Of a stretch of DNA of 64,000 nt, positions 1-11,030 are shown piece after piece. This DNA comes from Halocaridina rubra (Eukaryota; Arthropoda; Malacostraca; Decapoda; Atyidae), in contig JAXCGZ010022672.1 in assembly GCA_037179515.1 (NCBI GenBank), forward strand, positions 145,001 through 209,000. The letters are read 5' to 3'. Every line of letters begins with the position of its first letter. Within the stretch, counting starts at the first letter, position 1. The notes below the pieces were generated by a model that did no database searches, was not told the DNA's origin, and saw only the letters and a list, made by a program, of their open reading frames with translations. The position numbers and the translations under genes were made by a program.

Positions 1-2092
1 CGGAAGGTAGAGGAAGAGAAGAGGTTGGCAAATGTTAGGTGGGGACAGGATTTTAGTAGGTCATATGAAGAGAATAAAAAGAAGTATTGGAAAGAAGTGA
101 AGAGAACAAGGAAGGGTGGATCGAGGATGGAAGAGACAGTGAAAGATGTGAATGGACAGATGTTAAGAGGGAACGATGCAAGGAAAAGATGGGCAGAATA
201 TTTTGAGTGCTTGCTGAATGTTGAGGAAGATAGAGAGGCAGCTATAGTGGCAGTGGGAGGGGTTCAAGGGCCAGTAATGGGAGATGAAAATGAGAGAGAG
301 ATTACAAGAGAGGAGGTGAAAAGGGCATTGTATGAAGCGAAAGCAGGTAAAGCACCTGGAATGGATGGTGTGAGAGCGGAGATGTTGAAAGAAGGGGGTG
401 TGACTGCATTGGAATGGTTAGTGAGAGTGTTTAATATATGCTTTATGTTGTCATTGGTGCCAGTGGATTGGGTGATTGCCTGTATAGTGCCCCTATACAA
501 AGGTTAGGGAGATATGTATGAATGCAGTAATTTTAGGGGTATAAGTTTGTTGAGTGTGGTAGGAAAAGTGTATGGTAGGATACTGGTTAATAGGATTAGG
601 GATAAGACAGAATATGTGATTGCGGAAGTGCAGAGTGGTTTTAGGAGAGGTAGAGGTTGTATAGATCAGATTTTTATAGTTAGGCAGTTATGTGAGAAAT
701 ATTTAGCAAAGGGTAAGGATGTGTATTTTGCGTTTTTGGATCTGGAGAAAGCATATGATAGAGTTGATAGAGAGGCTATGTGGAATGTTTTGAGATTATA
801 TGGAATCAATGGTAAATTGTTGCATGCAGTGAAGAGTTTGTATGAGGGTAGTAGAGCTTGTGTTAGGGTAGGGAATGAAGTGAGTGAGTGGTTTCCAGTG
901 AGTGTGGGACTGAGACAGGGATGTGTGATGTCACCATGGCTGTTCAATTTGTATATTGATGGAGTTGTAAGAGAGGTGAATGAGCGAGTGCGTGGTCGAG
1001 GTTTGAGAATGGTAGATGGGGATGATAACGAGTGGGAGCTGAATCAGTTGCTGTTTGCAGATGATACTGTGGTGGTGGCAGATTCAGAGGAAAAGCTGTG
1101 TCAGTTAGTGTCAGAATTTGGAATGGTGTGTGAGAGAAGGAAGCTGCGAGTGAATGTGGGAAAGAGTAAGGTTATGAGGTGTACAAGAAATGAGGATGGT
1201 GCTGGATTGAATGTTATGTTGAATGGAGAGACACTTGAGGAGGTTAATCAGTTTAAGTATTTAGGCTCGGTTATAGCTGCAAATGGTGGAGTGGAAGCAG
1301 ATGTGTGTCACAGAGTGAATGAAGGATGTAAAGTGTTGGGTGCATTGAAAGGAGTGATGAAGAATAGAGGGTTGGAAATGAATGTTAAGAAAGTTTTGTA
1401 TGAGAAAGTGGTTGTGCCAACTGTGATGTATGGATCAGAGTTATGGGGTATGAAAGTAAGTGAGAGACGGAAACTAAATGTGTTTGAGATGAAATGCCTG
1501 AGGAGTATGATTGGTGTATCTCGATTGGATAGGGTTAGGAATGAAGTGGTGAGAGCAAGAACGGGTGTGAGGAGAGAAATTGCAGCCAGAGTAGATATGA
1601 ATGTTCTGAGAGGGTTTGGCCATGTGGAAAGGATGGATGATGAAAGGCTGCTGAAAAAGGTGATGAATGCGAGAGTTGATGGGAGAAATGCTAGAGGGAG
1701 GCCTAGGTTTGGATGGATGGATGGAGTAAGGAGAGCCCTGAATGATAGGAGGATGGATGTGAGGGAAGCAAGCGAGCGTGCTAGGAATAGGAATGAGTGG
1801 CGAGCGATTGTGACGCGGCTCTGATGGGCATCTGCTGTTACCACGGGGCTGCATCTTACAGAAATAGCCCTGTGGTAGGGGCAGTAGGAGGAGCTGGCAG
1901 TTGTGAAGCGACACAGGTTGTGGAAGAGCCGGGAGGATGGGCTGTGGCACTCCAGCAGTGCCATCTGAACGGTCGCTAGCTCCCTCGTCATTGCCCATAG
2001 AGCAAAGTAATCCCCCTATTTGTTTTCCTTTCTTGATGTCGGCTACCCCCCAATTAAAGGGGGAAACAGCCAAGGTATATGTATGTATGTTA
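1..2092 (+). mobile_element. RTE-like non-LTR retrotransposon, 3' part
   Basis: A plus-strand LINE running in from before the window. It holds a reverse-transcriptase ORF (25-1824), a ~265-nt 3' UTR, and an end in short tandem TATG units at about 2074-2092, followed by TTA/AGT-type simple repeats to 2145. A 3' end made of a short tandem repeat rather than poly-A is usual for RTE-type elements. The endonuclease lies outside the window, so the clade is inferred from the RT and its C-terminal region only. Confidence 0.75.
25..1824 (+). pseudogene. RTE-like reverse transcriptase with one in-frame stop
   Basis: The RT of the LINE, which would copy element RNA at a nicked target. Fingers: PGMDGVRAEM; palm motif A: FLDLEKAYDRVDR; then GLRQGCVMSPWLFNLYIDG; catalytic LFADDTVVVADS; then FKYLGSVIAANGG. 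The C-terminal part contains YGSELWG, GFGHVERMDDERLLKK and GRPRFGWMDGV, the pattern I associate with RTE-type proteins. The reading frame is the same before and after a single TAG at 505-507, so the copy is otherwise intact over ~600 codons. The first ATG at 25 is only the first in the window; the protein certainly begins upstream. Codons are not visibly decayed, suggesting a fairly recent copy. Confidence 0.75.
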
Positions 2093-2145
2093 TTATTATT
2101 ATTATTAATATTATTACTATAATTAGCAGTAGTAGTAGTAGTAAT

Positions 2146-2404
2146 TTTGAAAATGTACTGTAATATCTTTGGTAATCAGGACGAAGGAAATCCACCTACG
2201 TACTCCTGGCGTGTCATAAAACAGCCTAAAGTGAACAATGGATGAGGGAAGAAGTTTCTCCTTCTTATCCATCAGCGTTTTGTAAGAGACTGGGAAGCGA
2301 GGGACTGGCAGTCCTAACCATCCACATTCATTTTTGTCTTCAGAAGAGGTGATGATAAATCTTTTACCTTCCATTATTTAGCCAGTTGTATGCCGTATGA
2401 ATCT
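2146..2404. other. Unassigned interval, no supported gene
   Basis: About 260 bp between the RTE-like element and the first CR1 copy. A minus-strand open frame of 83 codons crosses it, but it runs into the preceding simple repeat, shows no domain I recognise and has no splice context I can defend. Confidence 0.4.
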
Positions 2405-4125
2405 ATATATGTGTGTTTGTAATTATTAAATTATAATTACCTAATAGTGCTTATTAAAAGAGCCTATGCTCATAACTTCCTGTCTCATGGTTGGTTCCAT
2501 TTTATACTCAATGATACTTATTATACTTGATCTTAAAACTATCAATGCACTTAGCATTAAAGACTCCCTCGCTTAGATAATTCCAATCCTCAACTATACT
2601 TACACTTAAAAAGTACTTCCTCACATCCTGCAAAGAAGCTTTCTTACAAAGCTTCAAAGTATGACCTCTAGTTCTAGAGCCAGCCATATCAAAATATCGA
2701 TCCCTATCCTCTCTGTCAAAACCATGAAGGAATTACAAAACCGCCACCATATTCCCCCTCATTCTTCTAGCTTCGAATGATGGTAAGTCTGGTTCCCTAA
2801 GTCTTTCCTTATATCTGAGAATGCGTATTTCTTGTACCATTTTATTAGCATGTCTCTGAACTTTTTCTAGCCTATATATATGCTATTTCAAGCACAGATT
2901 CCAAAAAGGGTGCTGCATATTCAAATTTTAGCCTCACATAAGTTACACAAATGTTTCTGAACATTTCCTTGTCCATGTGTCTGCAGTCTACCCTTAAATT
3001 TGCTAAGAAAGCATAGGCAGATCTTGCTCAACCATTTATATGTATTTCCGGAGACAAATCTACCAATATGTTTACTCCTAGATCTCTCTCATTCTCTGTC
3101 TCTTGAAGTTCTGCACTTGCTATTGAGTACCCAAGCTCGTGCTTTCTTGAACTTGTATCCTTTCTCATGACCTTACATTTTGAAGCACTGAATTTCATTT
3201 TTTTTTTTTTTTTTATGATTGTGACACCAAGACGGGCAAAAGAAAAAACAAAATCTACCCTCATCAGGCCTGGGTACGAAGAAAACATAGAGAGAACCAG
3301 AGATTGGGAGTGTATTGTGACTTGTCAGATGTGAAGGGATAATAAGACATGTGCAACGAATATCTAAGAATATTCGGTGTTGATGTAGGCATAGAAAGAG
3401 AACCGTAACTGAAGGAAGACTTAACATCGAACTGTCCTGGACAGTCTTATTTAAGTCCAATAGCCCCTTCAGGTGTAGTATTGCAACGGGCAGATGGTGC
3501 CATGGGCCAACCTACTACATGGAAATTAATCACTTTACTGACTAATCATGCAGACTAATTAAGTTTTCTTGCTTGTCCTCTACGATTGTTTTCGTCTTTT
3601 ACTTTCCTCACAATTTTTGCATCATCTGCAAGCATATTCAGAAATTATTATACATACTCCGGTAAGTGATATACATATAAAAGGACCAAAGGTGGCCATA
3701 AAACTAAACTCTGTGAAACCTCACTACTAACCTTTCTCCAGTCAGTCACAGAGTGTCTTACTTTAACCCTCTCTTCCCTTCCTTCTAATTAAGTTTTTAT
3801 CCATTCCAAGACATTTCCACAGATTTTTGCCATTACTTGCAGCTTCTTAATAAGTCTCCCATGTGGGACCATATCAGATGCCTTCTGAAAATTAAGAATA
3901 TAGAATCCACCTAGTCTTCTCTTTGTTACAAGACCTGGCATACCTCATCATAAAATTCTAATAAGTTTGTTACTGTAGATCTGCCTGCTCTGAAGCCATG
4001 TTTGTCTCACTGATAGAGAGGTGAAGGATTCAAAGTGAAGAGAGCCGAATTTTCCTAGTAGATTCTTTATAAATTTTCAAACTATGCTGGTCAAGGAAAC
4101 AGGCCTATAATTTAGAGCTTTGAAG
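2405..4125 (-). mobile_element. Degenerate CR1-like LINE copy (a), split by a short element
   Basis: Minus-strand relic of the CR1-like family seen better at 6321-8688 and 18797-21984. It starts with the decayed 3' terminal repeat (ATAATTACCTAATAG on the plus strand), follows the family 3' UTR and C-terminal RT region, is interrupted at 3198-3522 by a short retroelement, and resumes with the palm region (TTTGCATCATCTGCAAGCAT, complement of the FADDAK codons) to about 4125. Many substitutions and indels make it one of the oldest copies here; no open frame survives. Confidence 0.75.
3198..3522 (-). mobile_element. Short non-autonomous retroelement, full length (copy 1)
   Basis: A 325-bp element inserted in CR1 copy a. 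Read on the minus strand it starts CCATGTAGTAGGTTGGCC, has a ~230-bp body, then the tail TGCCCGTCTTGGTGTCACAA and a poly-A (T run 3198-3214). Its 5' body is homologous to the 5' end of the full-length LINE-B (about 14690-14948), and its last ~75 nt match the 3' end of LINE-B (11504-11580). No ORF. It is therefore probably an internally deleted LINE-B derivative rather than a tRNA-derived SINE: I see no convincing A/B boxes in the head. The CR1 sequence continues on both sides, so both ends are real. Confidence 0.7.
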
Positions 4126-4154
4126 GGCAGCAAATATTTGACAAAGACGTGAGA

Positions 4155-4935
4155 AGGCCAAAGTAGTCATCAACCATCGAGTGTGAAACTGTTGGAATTA
4201 AACTTGCTATTGAACATGTTCTCAGTGCTAGGAAAACTGCTAACATATTCTGTGACTTACAGAGTGCACTTCCGTCACTGAGATCACCGGAAAGCTCCTA
4301 CAAAACTCACATGACTGCAATTCAAGAGGCTCTTATTAACTGCGCGAAATGTAAACTCCAAGTTAAGTTTTCTGGGTACCCTCCCATGTTGGGATAATAG
4401 GTAATAAAAACTTTGACAGGCTTACAAAACTGGTAATCGAAAGCTCAGTGTCTGAATATATAACCTCACTGCATTAGTTCAAAACAATGTTGCATAATAA
4501 GATTATGGAAGAGCAAGACCTTTCTACACTCGCAACATTTAAGCAGCTTTTCAATCCAACATTGCAAAAACTTCAGAAGGCTGAAACACAAATACAGCAT
4601 GGGTAAAATGCTTACAGGTGACTGTGATAGAGTTGCTGCTCGTATAAGACTTGGTTATAGAAATATATGGGAGGTGAATTGCGATAAAACTGGCAGAGAG
4701 CACCCAGAACACTCAAAGTGCCATTTTTGTGGGTGAGAAGAGGGCAACACTTTAGTACACTATATTACAGAGTGCACAAAGATTAAGGATTTCAGACCTC
4801 TTGGTCTGAGCTACTTTGAACTTTATGTGCACTATTGCGACCCAAAGAACTTTTATCCTATACTAAGTATATACTCAACATTGAAAATGTAATTCTTTTA
4901 CCCTACCTAAACAATTAAATGACCTTTTCTATCTG
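4155..4935 (+). pseudogene. RNase H / zinc-knuckle tail of a decayed LINE
   Basis: Plus-strand translation, with frame changes, gives an RNase H remnant (AIEHVLSARKTANIFCD, QSAL, then a worn VPSHVG-type block near 4370) followed by RIRLGYRNIWEVNCD, CHFCG and HYITEC. This order of RNase H and then a CCHC-like knuckle is found at the C-terminus of I/Nimb-type LINE proteins. Stops and frameshifts show it is dead. It ends just before a (GA)n tract. It could be from the same family as 40880-42330. Confidence 0.55.
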
Positions 4936-4940
4936 TCAAA

Positions 4941-4941
4941 A

Positions 4942-5018
<77 letters not shown>

Positions 5019-5027
5019 AGAGAGATA
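4941..5027. repeat. (GA)n microsatellite
   Basis: Interrupted GA/GAGG dinucleotide tract directly downstream of the decayed RNase H LINE tail. Confidence 0.95.
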
Positions 5028-5236
5028 TCCTCTCTCTCATGTCTATCTATATACATAAGCCATTTTTACCCTTATAAGGGGAGTGGCTGAGTAAAGAAAT
5101 AATGCTCTGAATTTTTGGGAAGAGAAAGTATTGAGAAGGGGTTTCCCAGACCTTTTGCTCCGCCCCATTTAGCCTACTTTTAAGACATGCAGGGGAACAC
5201 CGAGAAAGTATTCTAGCCCCCTCGTCCTCAGGGGTT
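5028..5236. other. Unassigned interval
   Basis: About 210 bp of mixed sequence between two microsatellites; no ORF, RNA gene or recognised repeat. Confidence 0.4.
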
Positions 5237-5531
<295 letters not shown>

Positions 5532-5617
5532 ATATGCATGTATATGTATGTGTATCAAGAATTACTTCTTTTGATTCATAACTCTATCTATATACAAGAG
5601 CTATGGTAATGATGATG

Positions 5618-6073
<456 letters not shown>

Positions 6074-6320
6074 GATTAAGCTGACATAATCCTCTCTCAT
6101 GTACATAATTTGAAGGGAAGAGAGGGGGAAGGGAATCCAGTCTTTCCTTTTCTTTTAAAGTTTTATCCCATAAAATGGTGTTGTGCTTAAGTGTGTATGC
6201 ATGTATGTGTGGGTGTATATGTGTATGTATGTGTAATTGTTTACATGCATATGTGTTTTTTCTATTTTCTTTTCTTCCCCCTTTTTTATTTTACTCTCAC
6301 CTGTTTGTATAAATGTGTGT
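6074..6320. other. Spacer with TATG/GT-rich patches
   Basis: No gene seen. It contains short ATGTATGTGTG-type stretches (6190-6250) and ends in GTGTGTGATAACC, where CR1 copy b begins. Confidence 0.4.
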
Positions 6321-8688
6321 GATAACCTAATTGTGATTACCTAATTGTGTTTACGGGAAAGAGCCCAAAGCTCGTATCTTCCCGTCTCCTCATCGGTTCC
6401 ATTTTATACTTAGTGATACTTATCATACCTATCCTTAAAACTATGGATTAAGATAGCATTAACTACCTCCTCGCTTAGCCAATTCCAATTATCAACTACT
6501 CTTACACTGAAAAAGTATTTCCTTACATCCTGCAAAGAACTTTTCTTACGAAGCTTCAAACTATGACCTCTAGTTCTAGAGCCAGCCATATCAAAATATC
6601 GATCCCTATCCACTCTATCATAACCATGAAGGAATTTAAAGACTGTCACCATATCCCCCCTCACTCTTCTAGCTTCGAGTGATGGTAAGTCTAATTCCCT
6701 CAGCCTCTCATCATAACTGAGATTGCGTATTTCTGGCACCAGTTTCGTGGCATGTCTTTGAACTTTTTCAAGCTTAGCTATGTGCTTTTTCAAGTGTGGA
6801 TTCCAAAAGGGGGCTGCATATTCGAGTTTTGGCCTCACATAGGTTACATAAATATTTCTGAACATTTTCTTGTCCATGTGCCTGAAGGCTACCCTTACAT
6901 TTGATAAGAATGCATATGCTGCCCTTACTATGCCATTTATATGTATTTCTGGAGACAAATCTGCCAGTATGTTTACTCCTAGATCTCTCTCATTTTCTGT
7001 CTCTTGAAGTTGTACTCCAGCCACCGAGTAGTCAAGCTTGGGCCTTCTTGCACTTGTACCCATTCTCATTACCTTACAATTTGAAATATTGAATTTCATT
7101 AGCCACTTTTCTGACCACTCATGCAGATTATTTAGATCCTCCTGAAGTTCTCTACCATTGTTCTCGTTTTTTACTTTCTTCACAATCTTTGCATCATCTG
7201 CAAACATATTCATGAATGAATTTACAGACTCTGGTAGGTCATTTACATATACAAGGAACAAAAGTGGCCCTAAAACTGAACCCTGTGGAACTCCACTACT
7301 AACTCTTCTCCATTCAGACACTGAGTGTCTTACTCTAACCCTCTGTTCCCTTCCTTCTAAGTAAATTTTTATCCATTCCAAAACATTTCCACCTATTCTA
7401 GCCATTGATTGCAGCTTTCTAATAAGTCTCCCATGTGGAACAGTGTCAAACGCTTTCTGGAAGTCTAGGAATATGCAATCTGCCCAGCCCTCTCTTTCCT
7501 GTAAGATTTGGCTTACCTCATCATAAAATTCTAATAAGTTTGTTACTGTTGATCTACCCTCTCTGAAGCCATGTTGCTTCACTGACAAAAAGTTGAAGGA
7601 TTCCAAGTGAAGAGAGATATGTTTCCTTAGTAGTTTCTCCATAATTTTGCAAACTATGCTGGTCAAGGAAACTGGTCTATAGTTCAGAGCCGTATCCCAC
7701 CTTCCCTTTTTGAAGATAGGTATCACATTTGCTTGTTTCCAGCATCTTGGAATCTCCCCCGACTCAAGTGACTCCTTAAATATGATACTTAGTGCCACTG
7801 ATATTGAGTTTGCGCATTTTTTAAGCACATGAGGGGATATGTCATCAGGTCCTGTAGCTTTATGAACATCTAAATCCATCAGCGCTTTGCATACCTCTGT
7901 GGCTGTAAGGTTGATGTTCTCTAATACCGGCCCTTGAGCTTCTATCACTGCAATCTGAGGGGGTGGGGTATTTTCTACTGTAAATACTGACTGAAACTCA
8001 TTGTTCAATTCTTTGCAGATCTCTTCATCCGTCTCAGTGATGCTTCCATCCGCTCTCTTTAGCCTTAAAACCTGTTCTTTTACCTTCAGTTTTCCTCTGA
8101 TAAAGCTGTGGAAAAGCTTGGGATTTTCTTTAGCCTTCCTGGTGATGTCCCTCTCATAGTCTCTCTCTGCCTCTCTCCTTTTACTTAGGTAGTCATTTCT
8201 TGCTCTTTTGTAGGTTTGCCAGGCATTTATGTTTTTTCTCCTCCTATACCTTTTCCAGCATTTGTCTCTCCACTCCTTAGCTCTTTTACACCCATTATCG
8301 AACCATTTCTCTCTGGCATGAATTACACCTACTTTGGTGACAGGCATGCAGCAATCTACTATCTTCACATATTTCTCACAAAAGATGTCATACATTTCTT
8401 GTACAGATTTGTTGTAAAATAAAGTTCTCCAGTCAATAACTGCAAAAAGCTCATTCATTTTGATGTAATCTCCTTTCGGATAGTTCCTCCTCATGTCCTC
8501 AGTGCCTCTACTCTCAGGAAGAATATCTTCAATGATATACTCCATCAACAACACACAGTGGTCACTCTTTCCAATTGGTGGTTCATACTCAATTTTTTCA
8601 ATATCCAACACATTATCTGTGAACACTAGATCAAGTAGTGATGGCTCATCCCCACCCCTGGCCCTTGTTGGTTCCATTACATGTTGGT
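6321..8688 (-). mobile_element. CR1-like LINE copy (b), 5'-truncated
   Basis: Its 3' end (plus-strand left) is two AATTAGGTAATCAC units, followed by a ~75-bp 3' UTR and a single open frame of 755 codons. The 5' end is cut inside the endonuclease at about 8688, where the 3' terminus of copy c abuts directly. Variable 5' truncation is typical of target-primed reverse transcription. Of the larger copies here this is the only one whose ORF is unbroken. Confidence 0.85.
6410..8677 (-). CDS. CR1-like endonuclease (C-terminal piece) plus reverse transcriptase
   Basis: An uninterrupted 755-codon frame. Residues ~1-60 are the end of an APE-type endonuclease, including the catalytic SDH (residues 38-40). 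A basic, helical linker follows (KRYRRRKNINAWQTYKRA). The RT has ATGPDDISPHVLKK, NYRPVSLTSIVCKIMEK, motif A LDFQKAFDTVPHGRL, then GVPQGSVLGPLLFLVYVNDL, catalytic NMFADDAKIV and WLMKFNISNCKVM. The C-terminus carries [16 protein letters not shown], the mark of CR1/Rex-type LINE proteins, and ends DRYDKYH. The Met at 8677 is internal to the family protein (compare 20345-21718), so this is a 5'-truncated copy that merely remains open. All RT catalytic Asp residues are present. Confidence 0.8.
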   Translation of the reverse strand: MEPTRARGGDEPSLLDLVFTDNVLDIEKIEYEPPIGKSDHCVLLMEYIIEDILPESRGTEDMRRNYPKGDYIKMNELFAVIDWRTLFYNKSVQEMYDIFCEKYVKIVDCCMPVTKVGVIHAREKWFDNGCKRAKEWRDKCWKRYRRRKNINAWQTYKRARNDYLSKRREAERDYERDITRKAKENPKLFHSFIRGKLKVKEQVLRLKRADGSITETDEEICKELNNEFQSVFTVENTPPPQIAVIEAQGPVLENINLTATEVCKALMDLDVHKATGPDDISPHVLKKCANSISVALSIIFKESLESGEIPRCWKQANVIPIFKKGRWDTALNYRPVSLTSIVCKIMEKLLRKHISLHLESFNFLSVKQHGFREGRSTVTNLLEFYDEVSQILQEREGWADCIFLDFQKAFDTVPHGRLIRKLQSMARIGGNVLEWIKIYLEGREQRVRVRHSVSEWRRVSSGVPQGSVLGPLLFLVYVNDLPESVNSFMNMFADDAKIVKKVKNENNGRELQEDLNNLHEWSEKWLMKFNISNCKVMRMGTSARRPKLDYSVAGVQLQETENERDLGVNILADLSPEIHINGIVRAAYAFLSNVRVAFRHMDKKMFRNIYVTYVRPKLEYAAPFWNPHLKKHIAKLEKVQRHATKLVPEIRNLSYDERLRELDLPSLEARRVRGDMVTVFKFLHGYDRVDRDRYFDMAGSRTRGHSLKLRKKSSLQDVRKYFFSVRVVDNWNWLSEEVVNAILIHSFKDRYDKYH

Positions 8689-8828
8689 GTGATTACCTAA
8701 TTGTGATTACCTAATTGTGTTTACGGGAAAGAGCCCAAAGCTCGTATCTTCCCGTCTCCTGATCGGTTCCATTTTATACTTAGTGATACTTATCATACCT
8801 GTCCTTAAAACTATGGATTGAGATAGCA
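8689..8828 (-). mobile_element. CR1-like LINE fragment (c), 3' end only
   Basis: About 140 bp: two terminal AATTAGGTAATCAC units, the 3' UTR and the last ~10 codons of the family. Cut abruptly at GATTGAGATAGCA. It sits head-to-tail against the 5' truncation point of copy b. Confidence 0.85.
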
Positions 8829-9050
8829 GGTGGCAGTGCATGTGTGCGTGGGGGGAGATATATGTACATTTGTGTACATATATGTACATGCAAGCATGCG
8901 TGCACATGCATATGTGTCTGTGCATGTGTAGAGTGGTGACTCTTTTGTCGTCTTCGGGCCTGGTACTGCCCTGTCTCAGAGCTCGCAATACTCGGACTGT
9001 TTTTTTCAACCTTTCCTTTTCTTTGTTGTGTCACCCTCATATGGCGACGA
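8829..9050. other. Spacer between CR1 copies
   Basis: GT/CATG-rich spacer (ATGTACATATATGTACATG type) followed by ~120 bp of unique-looking sequence. No gene supported. Confidence 0.4.
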
Positions 9051-10576
9051 TGTGATTACCTAATTGTGATTACCTAATTGTGTTTACGGGAAAGAGCCCA
9101 AAGCTTGTATCTTCCCGTCTCCTGATCGCTTCCATTTTAGACTTAGTGATACTTATCATACCTGTCCTTAAAACTATGGATTGAGATAGCATTAACTACC
9201 TCCTCGTTTAGCCAATTCCAATTATCAACTACTCTTACACTGAAAAAGTATTTCCTTACATCCTGCAAAGAACTTTTCTTACGAAGCTTCAAACTATGAC
9301 CTCTAGTTCTAGAGCCAGCCATATCAAAATATCGATCCCTATCCACTCTATCATAACCATGAAGGAATTTAAAGACTGTCACCATATCCCCCCTCACTCT
9401 TCTAGCTTCGAGTGATGGTAAGTCTAATTCCCTCAGCCTCTCATCATAACTGAGATTGCGTATTTCTGGCACCAGTTTCTTGGCATGTCTTTGAACTTTT
9501 TCAAGCTTAGCTATGTGCTTTTTCAAGTGCGGATTCCAAAAGGGGGCTGCATATTCGAGTTTTGGCCTCACATAGGTTACATAAATATTTCTGAACATTT
9601 CCTTGTCCATGTGCCTGAAGGCTACCCTTACATTTGATAAGAATGCATATGCTGCCCTTACTAATGCTATTTATATGTATTTCTGGAGACAAATCTGCCA
9701 GTATGTTTACTCCTAGATCTCTCTCATTTTCTGTCTCTTGAAGTTGTACTCCAGCCACCGAGTAGTCAAGCTTGGGCCTTCTTGCACTTGTACCCATTCT
9801 CATTACCTTACATTTTGAAGTATTGAATTTCATTAGCCACTTTTCTGACCACTCATGCAGATTATTTAGATCCTCCTGAAGTTCTCTACCATTGTTCTCG
9901 TTTTTTACTTTCTTCACAATCTTTGCATCATCTGCAAACATATTCATGAATGAATTTACAGACTCTGGTAGGTCATTTACATATACAAGGAACAAAAGTG
10001 GCCCTAAAACTGAACCCTGTGGAACTCCACTACTAACTCTTCTCCATTCAGACACTGAGTGTCTTACTCTAACCCTCTGTTCCCTTCCTTCTAAGTAAGT
10101 TTTTATCCATTCCAAAACATTTCCACCTATTCTAGCCATTGATTGCAGCTTCCTAATAAGTCTCCCATGTGGAACAGTGTCAAACGCTTTCTGGAAGTCT
10201 AGGAATATGCAATCTACCCAGCCCTCTCTTTCCTGTAAGATTTGGCTTACCTCATCATAAAATTCTAATAAGTTTGTTACTGTTGATCTACCTTCTCTGA
10301 AGCCATGTTGCCTCACTGACAAAAAGTTGAAGGATTCCAAGTGAAGAGAGATATGTTTCCTTAGTAGTTTCTCCATAACTTTGCAAACTATGCTGGTCAA
10401 GGAAACTGGTCTATAGTTCAGAGCCATATCCCTCCTTCCCTTTTTGAAGATAGGTATCACATTTGCTTGTTTCCAGCATCTTGGAATCTCCCATGACTCC
10501 AGTGACTCCTTAAATATGATACTTAGTGCCACTGATATTGTGTTTGCGCATTTTTTAAGCACATGAGGGGATATGA
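9051..10576 (-). mobile_element. CR1-like LINE copy (d), 5'-truncated
   Basis: Same 3' terminal double repeat as copies b and c. It covers the 3' UTR and the RT region, ending at GCACATGAGGGGATATG at about 10576, next to TATG-rich sequence. The reading frame is broken by a single extra A near 9663 (ACTAATGC where sister copies have ACTATGCC). Confidence 0.85.
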
Positions 10577-10592
10577 GTATGTATGTATTCAT
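9143..10592 (-). pseudogene. CR1-like reverse transcriptase, frameshifted
   Basis: Two overlapping frames (9143-9610 and 9507-10592) together cover the RT from SPHVLKKCANTISV through GVPQGSVLGPLL, NMFADDAKIV and [16 protein letters not shown] to DRYDKYH. A +1 insertion near 9663, in the codons after SPEIHIN, shifts the frame. Fingers before ISPHVLKK and the whole endonuclease are absent through 5' truncation. Otherwise very close to copy b, so the damage is limited. Confidence 0.8.
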
Positions 10593-10645
10593 CCATATTG
10601 GTGGAAAGGACTAATAACTCTCTTTGCTGAAATGAATACCACAAA

Positions 10646-10766
<121 letters not shown>

Positions 10767-10807
10767 GATATGTATGATTATGAAGCCCCAGTGGCATATC
10801 TATAATT

Positions 10808-11030
10808 GCTGTAGTCACCGTGGCTCAAGCGGTAGCATCCGCGACTTTGAGGCGTCAGGTCGAGGGTTCGCGCCCTGTCATGGTCTGAGGTTAGCAAGGG
10901 CATGCACTCAGGGTAACGATTACATCTGCCAAAGCATGTCCTTCGCAAGATGGCAACCGTCCTAGCCCTTGGTAGAAAAGGGAGTCCTTGATGTAAAACC
11001 GGAACAACCGGAACAAGTGGCATTTCTATT
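10808..11030 (+). mobile_element. tRNA-derived SINE
   Basis: The head has a good RNA polymerase III A box (TGGCTCAAGCGG, 10821-10832) and B box (GGTTCGCGCCC, 10865-10875), 32 nt apart, as in a tRNA. It is not a working tRNA: the 5' GTCACCG cannot pair with the bases after the T arm (GTCATGG). An unrelated ~130-bp body follows (CATGCACTCAGGGTAACG...), ending in AACCGGAAC repeated twice and an AT-rich stretch. The boundaries and the parent tRNA are uncertain; the anticodon-loop region reads CTTTGAG. Confidence 0.55.

Noticed and set aside
1308..2073. Minus-strand frames of 199-227 codons
   Set aside because: Ser/Pro/Thr-rich antisense of the RTE-like RT with no domain.
6901..8714. Plus-strand frames opposite the CR1 RT (63-73 codons)
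   Set aside because: Recur identically opposite every CR1 copy (for example 7158, 9892, 17404, 19643, 30165), so they are antisense shadows of the RT.
10814..10885. Functional tRNA gene
   Set aside because: A and B boxes are present but the acceptor strands do not pair, and a SINE-type body follows.
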